64,000 nt of DNA from an uncultured Porphyromonadaceae bacterium (GTDB lineage: Bacteria > Bacteroidota > Bacteroidia > Bacteroidales > Muribaculaceae): positions 1-64,000 of the forward strand of contig CAMWMD010000011.1 in the NCBI GenBank assembly GCA_947175265.1, read 5' to 3'. Of the stretch, positions 57,159 through 64,000 are shown piece by piece; positions within the stretch are counted from its first letter, which is position 1; every line of letters begins with the position of its first letter. The notes under the pieces are model-generated. The model ran no database searches and was not told the DNA's origin. It saw nothing but the letters and a program-made list of their open reading frames with translations. A program made the translations under genes and the position numbers.

Positions 57159-58982
57159 ATGGATCATAAGGAACACTTACAGGAGTTAATGGCCGACATT
57201 ATCAACATTTTCGGCAAGGAGATTATCACGGAGAAACGATTCGTGAATCTTCTTGCTGACTATCGTGCTTTTGACGGCAATAACGATGCAAGAAGAATCC
57301 TTAATACCATAGTGTCCGGTAGATATGCAAACAAGATAGTAAACCTCACAACTTCTAAATTTGATCTACCTAAATTGAAGTATTACGCTTATGAACTTTC
57401 CAAGTCAGATGGCTTCAATGAGGAGACAATAGAAACTGTCATGAGGATGATTGTATTTGCTTGCAACAAAGGCAATCACGACGAAGCAAATTATTCCATC
57501 ATAAAGCAAGAAAATAAGTTCGGATGTGTAAATTCAAGAGGAGACATCATTATTCCATTCGAGTATGACAAGATGTTCGACTTTAAATCTGAATTCGGGA
57601 CACATATTGTTTGCGCTAAAAATTATGAATGTAGATATATATATACTGCATTAGGAGAACTTGTCTTTTCCGGAGGCGTAAATATTGGACTGACTAATGA
57701 AGACGGACTATGGATGGTAGAAAAAAATAACAAATATGGTTTAATTCATCCTAACGGAGAAATAGTTATCCCTTTTGAGTACAAAAGTATTGTAACGGTT
57801 AATCCCGGTTCAGATATTAGGCTTCTTGTAGTAGAGACTGAAAACAGAATGTTTGGAGTGTTGGATTATATGGGGCATCAGATATTGCCACCGGTGTTTG
57901 AGTCGATACCCAATTTTATCAGTGACACATTTGAGATAATAGAGGCAAAACTAAGCGACAGATATATGTACTTCAACATAGACGGTTCTGTTGCTGAAAT
58001 ATCTCCATTGTTCTGTGCAACACCCTTTACGGCATATACATATAATCAAAATGACCATAAGATGCCTAAAGGTTATATTGTTAACGGATCAAAATTGATA
58101 GTTTCGACTACCCACGGCGATATTACTGATGTTAATGGTAAGATACTCTGCAACCTCGGACCGTACAATGACGGACTTGCGGTTGCCAAAGAAGACAATT
58201 TGTGGATTGGTTATATGAGCGAGTGCTTAGAGTGGAAAATTCGCCAGTTCCGTCACGATCCTAATGCGCTCTTTGATTTATGTGAACCTTTTAGTAATGG
58301 ATTGGCAATTGTATGGAAAGGAGATAAAAGAGGACTTATCAATACGAATGGTGATATTGTAGCCGGAATTAACTATAATGATATTGCGCGTCGTGATTGG
58401 TGTTGTCTTTTAAGGTATTCTTCAAAATATGTAAATACTATATTCTCTGATGAATATGGTGTTGGAGATTGCTATGTAAGACCCAATGATATAAGTTGCG
58501 AGTTCATTTGTACTAGGAACGGAATTTATGACATAAGCAATTTTACAAACAATAGGGCATTCGCTCAATATCGTAATTTCGTAGGAATAGTTTCTCCCAA
58601 AGGAACTTCCATTGAACCATTAGAATATGAATGGCTTAGGAGTTGGAACTCTCGCAAACTACATGAAACTACAGTGATATCTCCTGTCCGGCGAAACGGT
58701 CAATGGGGTGGACTGGATATGGAACATGGATTCATCCCATTCAAAGACGAAATGCAAGAACGCAATGAAAAGAATTACATTTCTAAACATATTGAAACAT
58801 CCACACCTATTCCATACTTTATGGAATACCAAAAGGATGTAACTCCTTGTGGTTTTAAGTGGAGTAACCTATACCATATTCCGGCAGGTTTATATGCCGA
58901 CTTTATGAAATTGAGAACAACAATGGCTAAAGAAGAGCAGCTTCAATGGCTTAAAACCAATTCAGTACCAGTATTAGAATAG
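57159..58982 (+). CDS. WG-repeat-containing protein
   Basis: NKFGCVNSRGDIIIPFEYDKM, NKYGLIHPNGEIVIPFEYKSI, RMFGVLDYMGHQILPPVFESI, KRGLINTNGDIVAGINYNDI. Confidence 0.8.
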   Translation: MDHKEHLQELMADIINIFGKEIITEKRFVNLLADYRAFDGNNDARRILNTIVSGRYANKIVNLTTSKFDLPKLKYYAYELSKSDGFNEETIETVMRMIVFACNKGNHDEANYSIIKQENKFGCVNSRGDIIIPFEYDKMFDFKSEFGTHIVCAKNYECRYIYTALGELVFSGGVNIGLTNEDGLWMVEKNNKYGLIHPNGEIVIPFEYKSIVTVNPGSDIRLLVVETENRMFGVLDYMGHQILPPVFESIPNFISDTFEIIEAKLSDRYMYFNIDGSVAEISPLFCATPFTAYTYNQNDHKMPKGYIVNGSKLIVSTTHGDITDVNGKILCNLGPYNDGLAVAKEDNLWIGYMSECLEWKIRQFRHDPNALFDLCEPFSNGLAIVWKGDKRGLINTNGDIVAGINYNDIARRDWCCLLRYSSKYVNTIFSDEYGVGDCYVRPNDISCEFICTRNGIYDISNFTNNRAFAQYRNFVGIVSPKGTSIEPLEYEWLRSWNSRKLHETTVISPVRRNGQWGGLDMEHGFIPFKDEMQERNEKNYISKHIETSTPIPYFMEYQKDVTPCGFKWSNLYHIPAGLYADFMKLRTTMAKEEQLQWLKTNSVPVLE

Positions 58983-58984
58983 AT

Positions 58985-59812
58985 ATGCCAACACCTGGAA
59001 TACCCAATATAATTGACTGCGGAATTTGCAGTCTGCATCCCGCTAAGCCTTCAAATGTATGGGTGGTAGAAGAATTATTCAGCCATCCGGACGTAAGGAA
59101 GTTTTATGTATTGCGCGATGACCATGCGGCCAACATAAGAAGTTTCTGCCAGTATATCATTGCAGCCAATGTTCAGAAAGCCGCGATGAATTTCATCATC
59201 TGCGATAATTATGGAAACGAAGTGGGTCTTATCTCGGCGGAACCGATGATGAACCGTAATACTAACCTTCCTATGTGGAATGTCGGTTATGCTATTTTGC
59301 CTTCCGAAAGACGTAAGGGGTATGCCTCTGCAGCGTTAACGGGATTGAGTAACTATCTGCTTCAGAACTATTCATTCCCTCAAGTGATGCTTGACATTTG
59401 CACCGAGAATCACGAATCGGAAGGAGTTGCCCGCAAATGTGGTTTTACTAAGCCTAATGATGGGCAAGGATATATTGATCCCAATCACATGGAACTTGGA
59501 TTCCGTTTCCGTTGGTTCAAGCAGCTTGCAGGACAACGCACAATGTACTTCAATCAGGCGGTGCACTGTTACCGTCAGAAAGACTATATTGGAGCAATAA
59601 ATGCTTTCCGTCAGGCGCTGAACGAACCTTATCAGCCTGGCACACCATATACAGATGCACAGATCTATTCCAACATGGGGATGGCTCTCTCATCCGTACA
59701 TCTTTACAAGGAAGCCTTCGCTGCCCTGAAAAAAGCCCAATCCCTTGGCCTCAATAATCCGAGCATTGAAAAGGAGCTCCTCTGGCTCCGCAACAATAAA
59801 GGACTTTACTAA
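58985..59812 (+). CDS. GNAT acetyltransferase fused to TPR
   Basis: WNVGYAILPSERRKGYASAALTGLSNYLL (GNAT); AVHCYRQKDYIGAINAFRQALNE...IYSNMGMALSSVHLYKEAFAALKKAQSLG (TPR). Confidence 0.8.
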   Translation: MPTPGIPNIIDCGICSLHPAKPSNVWVVEELFSHPDVRKFYVLRDDHAANIRSFCQYIIAANVQKAAMNFIICDNYGNEVGLISAEPMMNRNTNLPMWNVGYAILPSERRKGYASAALTGLSNYLLQNYSFPQVMLDICTENHESEGVARKCGFTKPNDGQGYIDPNHMELGFRFRWFKQLAGQRTMYFNQAVHCYRQKDYIGAINAFRQALNEPYQPGTPYTDAQIYSNMGMALSSVHLYKEAFAALKKAQSLGLNNPSIEKELLWLRNNKGLY

Positions 59813-59828
59813 ATACCATCCTCTCAAT

Positions 59829-62800
59829 ATGAGTTTTATTGACGACATAAAGAACGAGCTAAATTCAACATATATCATTGGAGCGTATCACCGTGATGGC
59901 GAACGAGGTTACTTTGATGACCTTCGTGGCGCCGCAGGTGAACGCATAGAAGACTTCGAGGGTAATCCCAGAACGGATAAGGTATACATTTCTCGAACAG
60001 ACCTCATTGAAGATGAATTTTATGAATTTGATTGGAGTATCGAGGGGGAATCGGAGAATAATTATTCGTATATTTGCGTAGGCGGAATTCGCCCTGTAAA
60101 TAAGACGCGGATGCTTCAGGTACGTCTTGACGAGAAACTTTCTCAGAGAGGCACCAACCGAAAAGATGCAAATCAGAATCAGAAGATGATTAATCAGGAG
60201 GTAACCGGTGCACCTCATACGTATATCTATGAATTGCTCCAGAACTCAAATGATTATCCTCTTAAAGATGCGAATAATAATAAAATCCCGGTTGAAGTCA
60301 AATTTATTTTGACAGAACATTATCTGTTTTTTATACATTCCGGATCTCCTTTCAACCTAAGAAATATTGCTGCCATTTGTACAGTAAATGAAGGTGAGAA
60401 ACGAGATAATACTGAAACGATAGGATACAAAGGCATGGGCTTTAAGTCTGTCTTTGTGAATAACGATTATGTATTCCTCAGCTCAGGTGACTGGAATCTT
60501 CGATTTGATGAAAATGAAATAAAAAGTCGTAGCCGATTTCCGCTGAACTGGCAGTATATGCCAATTCCAACATCTTTGACCGAAGACATTGATGATGAAA
60601 TAAAGAAGGTATTGGCAAGTATACCGACTCATATGAATGTCTTTTTTGCATTGCGTCATCAGCGTGATGCAAAGGAGAATATACCCAACTTAGAAACAGT
60701 ATTCAAAGACGATAGGATTCTTGTTTTCATTCCTCATGTGGATCATGTTGAGGTCTATATAGATGATGAACGCCGATTTGATAGATATAAGGATAGACAA
60801 CGTTGGCTTATCAAGGATGACTTAAAGATTAAAGTTGACGATAACTATAAGAAAATTCTTGAAAAGAGCCTTAAAACTGACAAAAAGATTCCTGAGAAAT
60901 TTCAGCAAATTAAAGAGATCTCTTTGTCGTTTGCAGTGCAAAGAGATGAAAGAGATCGCAGTAGATTGTTACCGGTAAGTAATTCTCAGGTTTATAATTA
61001 TCTGCCTACGGAACAACCATTGTATGTACCTTTCTTGATAAATGCAGACTTTGTTCCTGATGCTTCAAGAAAGAGTCTTCCCGATCATGAATGGAACATA
61101 AAGGTACTGGAAGATGCCGGACGTAAGTATGCTCAGTGGTGGACTTCCTTGATACTTGATGATGAAAACTATGATCTGTCGTCCATATTCGATTTGTTAC
61201 CTGACTTTAGAGAGAGCGATAAATTCAGAGCATCCTTCATGAAGGGCTTTGAGGAAGAATTAGGCAGAATCAAATGTATCCCCGTCGAACAAGATGGAAA
61301 TCGAGTGTTAGTTCCTCTGAAGGAAATCATTTTCGACAATATGGGATTTGTCGTGTCAGACAATCCTGTCATGTTAGATAGGGACTTTTATGCTTTGCTT
61401 GGAGTAGAAAGTATCAGTGAATATTTACCTCATCCGGAGATAAGACTGCATCAGAATCTCAAGATGTTGCTTGAGCATTATTCTGGAAAGAATAATATTG
61501 GCAGAGTTCTTGATAAAGAAAACATTTTGACTATATTACGTTCCTCCAAATTTGAAGACTGGGTAAAAAATGAGGACAATGCCATCAATCTGTATGGCTA
61601 TTTATTCAATTCTCAAGAAATTAATAATATACTCTCGTCATATAATAAGATTTTCTTATCAGAGTCCGGCGAGATAGAATCACCTAGTCAATTATATCTT
61701 GATATTGATTATTACCTCGAAGAACTGTATATGTTTGAGGATAGGCTTCCCAGACTCAAAAAGTCTGTAAGGGAAGCGTTACATAGCGAATTCCATAGCA
61801 TTGAGGGCTCCTTCAAGCCTTTCTCCGCACCTGCAGAAGCAACCGAGTTATCCTCTAACTTTGATAGGAACGAAGATGCTACTCGTATTCAGAATATCAA
61901 AGATAGCATTAATTTCTTGAACTTCCTTGCTACGGCAAAGGATGGAAGTCTGTCATATGCGGGAGATATACCTAAAACAATGCCTTTATACCTGGATGAA
62001 GGCTTAGCTATAGGGAAAGAAAATGTTTATCTGGAAGATAAACTTGGACGGTTACTGTCAGAGCAATCATGGATAAAACCGGAATGGATACATTTCATTC
62101 ACTACGATTATGCAAATCACTCGGATGACTTGACACATTTCTTAAACCGATGTGGCATAACGGCTATAAGTCCGGAGAGAGTGTGGGCTTCTTTCATTGC
62201 CAATGATGAAAGATCGCAACATATTATCTCATCCATAGGAGGCAAACAGGCAAACATCGAATTTTATTCTTTCCTTTCTAACATCGAGAAAGAAGTCAGG
62301 TTTACTGACCCGGCAAAGCAACTAAAAACTAAATATCACATTTGGGTTAATGACGGTTCTACTGATGAGTACGTTCCTCTTTCATCGGTAATATACTGGT
62401 CTGATTCTAAAGAGCGAGATGAACTCCTTGCAAAAGAATGGCTACCTGAAAAGTCTTGTTATGCAATTGACGAAGATTATCTTTGCCAGTTTTCAGGCGA
62501 AGACCGTGATGCTATTGAACGAATATTGAAGACAAATGGTATCGTCGAAGATTTCTCCGTATCGAATTGGATTAGGAAGTGCATGGTCAAAGAACATCTT
62601 TGGCCAGAAATCATCAAAAGAATTAACTCAACAGAAGCAAGTATTAGTTTACTCGATTTCATCTATGAGAATAGATCGTATAAAAGTGAAATAGGAAATG
62701 GTAAATTAGCTCAGATTCCTCTTGCACTGGAAGGCGAATCTGAGATGTTGGCGTTAAAAGATATAGCAGAGACTGTATATCAGCGATCAGACGATCTCAT

Positions 62801-64000
62801 AGAGTTATCAGAAGAGCCCTGGTTCCCATCATACGAACTGACTTCTGTTTCAAGTGCCTATTCTGACCTTTTTGATGGTGCTGATAGGCGATCCTTTTTT
62901 GATGAGATTGGTATAAAGGAATTTGATTTGGATGAGTATATCGAGGAAGAAATTCTTGAAAACCTTGATAACTACACAGACTATTCGGATATTGATAATG
63001 CTTTAGAAGCCAATATAAGTTTCCATAAGTTCTTTGCAAATCCATCGCTCCGTTTGAGTGATGATGATTATGAGAAACTTAAAAATACTCCTGTATTCAC
63101 TATTCTGCCAGTAGAGAATAGCGGAGAATCAGAATCAGGCTTATGCGAAGTTTGTACAGGCTTCTTCCTGCCTTCCGACAAACTCGGCGAACTGGTTGAA
63201 CTTGATATAGCACCTGCATCCATTCTTCATACTATTCGTCCCGAATATTTTGCAACCGATGCAGAACAAATGACATCCTATTTCAAAGATAAACTTGGGA
63301 ATAGACAATTACAAGATAATGAACTTGTAAAACATCTTCTTGCTCATAAAGAGGAAATCATATCTTACATAAATGACTATAAGAGGAATCTTAGATTCTG
63401 GCGATGGGCTGCGAAAAGTTCGACCACCTATGATGAGCGTCTGGCATTCCGCAGTTTCCCGATGTCGGATTCTGACGGAAATCTAATGCTTCCAAATGAG
63501 TTGTATGCTTCAGCAGTCTATTCAAAAGATAAAGAGGCAGAACAGGTCATCCGAAAATTTATCCCAGATGCCCACTTCGTTCTTGATGATTATGCCAACA
63601 TAGAAACAGAAAATGAAATTGACTGGCTGAGACTATTCAAGAACATAAAAATCAGCATCTCGGCAGAATATGTTCTGCTCAATAAGGTTTTGCCTAAACT
63701 TAATGAGTATAAATCAGAGCATGATGATATTGTACTTGCTTTCGCTGGTGTTTTAGAAGAGTTGAAAGCAAAGCATAACGAAGACGCAAAGAAAATTGAA
63801 GGATATTTGCAAAACCTATATGTAAAGTGTAAAGATGGAGAATACCACAAAATTGGGGACACCATCCTTACCGGTGCATATTTGGGGATAGAAACTAGGA
63901 AGTATAATGACATCGTATTGCCATTGCAAATATCTGACGATTATCTGAAAGATACAGAGGATAATCCCACTTTGCGCTCCAACGTTATTGACTTCTTCAG
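59829..64000 (+). CDS. Giant HSP90-like (GHKL, sacsin/NOV-type) ATPase, truncated by window end
   Basis: Open frame from ATG 59829 to the window end (at least 1390 codons), absent from the ORF track. HTYIYELLQNSNDYP (N box) and NTETIGYKGMGFKSVF (G box); YLPTEQPLYVPFLINADFVPDASRKSL. Confidence 0.8.
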   Translation, partial: MSFIDDIKNELNSTYIIGAYHRDGERGYFDDLRGAAGERIEDFEGNPRTDKVYISRTDLIEDEFYEFDWSIEGESENNYSYICVGGIRPVNKTRMLQVRLDEKLSQRGTNRKDANQNQKMINQEVTGAPHTYIYELLQNSNDYPLKDANNNKIPVEVKFILTEHYLFFIHSGSPFNLRNIAAICTVNEGEKRDNTETIGYKGMGFKSVFVNNDYVFLSSGDWNLRFDENEIKSRSRFPLNWQYMPIPTSLTEDIDDEIKKVLASIPTHMNVFFALRHQRDAKENIPNLETVFKDDRILVFIPHVDHVEVYIDDERRFDRYKDRQRWLIKDDLKIKVDDNYKKILEKSLKTDKKIPEKFQQIKEISLSFAVQRDERDRSRLLPVSNSQVYNYLPTEQPLYVPFLINADFVPDASRKSLPDHEWNIKVLEDAGRKYAQWWTSLILDDENYDLSSIFDLLPDFRESDKFRASFMKGFEEELGRIKCIPVEQDGNRVLVPLKEIIFDNMGFVVSDNPVMLDRDFYALLGVESISEYLPHPEIRLHQNLKMLLEHYSGKNNIGRVLDKENILTILRSSKFEDWVKNEDNAINLYGYLFNSQEINNILSSYNKIFLSESGEIESPSQLYLDIDYYLEELYMFEDRLPRLKKSVREALHSEFHSIEGSFKPFSAPAEATELSSNFDRNEDATRIQNIKDSINFLNFLATAKDGSLSYAGDIPKTMPLYLDEGLAIGKENVYLEDKLGRLLSEQSWIKPEWIHFIHYDYANHSDDLTHFLNRCGITAISPERVWASFIANDERSQHIISSIGGKQANIEFYSFLSNIEKEVRFTDPAKQLKTKYHIWVNDGSTDEYVPLSSVIYWSDSKERDELLAKEWLPEKSCYAIDEDYLCQFSGEDRDAIERILKTNGIVEDFSVSNWIRKCMVKEHLWPEIIKRINSTEASISLLDFIYENRSYKSEIGNGKLAQIPLALEGESEMLALKDIAETVYQRSDDLIELSEEPWFPSYELTSVSSAYSDLFDGADRRSFFDEIGIKEFDLDEYIEEEILENLDNYTDYSDIDNALEANISFHKFFANPSLRLSDDDYEKLKNTPVFTILPVENSGESESGLCEVCTGFFLPSDKLGELVELDIAPASILHTIRPEYFATDAEQMTSYFKDKLGNRQLQDNELVKHLLAHKEEIISYINDYKRNLRFWRWAAKSSTTYDERLAFRSFPMSDSDGNLMLPNELYASAVYSKDKEAEQVIRKFIPDAHFVLDDYANIETENEIDWLRLFKNIKISISAEYVLLNKVLPKLNEYKSEHDDIVLAFAGVLEELKAKHNEDAKKIEGYLQNLYVKCKDGEYHKIGDTILTGAYLGIETRKYNDIVLPLQISDDYLKDTEDNPTLRSNVIDFF

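Noticed and set aside
1-64000. tRNA or rRNA genes
   Set aside because: No cloverleaf, TPsiC (GGTTCRANNCC) or conserved rRNA stretch was recognised by eye. A tRNAscan/Infernal run would be decisive.

Overview
This 64 kb window looks like a Bacteroidales-type chromosome (my inference from TAnnTTTG promoters with a TTTG box about 20 nt upstream, protein families and gene style). It is dense in defence genes. In order it contains: (1) a candidate invertible promoter at 38-243; (2) a stand-alone adenylation-domain / GNAT / esterase operon; (3) a VWA protein and a PIF1/RecD-like helicase; (4) a redox and AraC region; (5) a type III-like R-M island (PLD-SNF2 helicase, DUF1016 nuclease, DUF4391, 89-aa ORF, Mod, decayed four-helix-bundle gene, Res) with a large candidate structured RNA embedded between DUF1016 and DUF4391; (6) an Abi_2/AbiF HEPN gene behind a short promoter-hairpin-T-tract leader; (7) RecD2, a hydrolase and an IS1634-like transposase; (8) two ECF sigma loci, one followed by an outer-membrane beta-barrel gene; (9) a zeta-toxin-like pair, with an orphan near-identical copy of its small upstream ORF 13.6 kb away; (10) a two-gene CBASS (long CD-NTase plus HNH-SAVED Cap5) with a divergent sRNA candidate; (11) the 5' half of a BREX type 1 locus (XRE, brxA, brxB, brxC, pglX). 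After pglX the BREX strand continues into AAA-ATPase/DUF4276, a small ORF, a WG-repeat protein, a GNAT-TPR protein and a giant HSP90/sacsin-like ATPase that runs off the window and is absent from the ORF track. The strongest candidates for undescribed biology are the about 256-nt closed-stem RNA at 18288-18544 and the WG / GNAT-TPR / GHKL module behind pglX. All family assignments are by eye; no searches were run.
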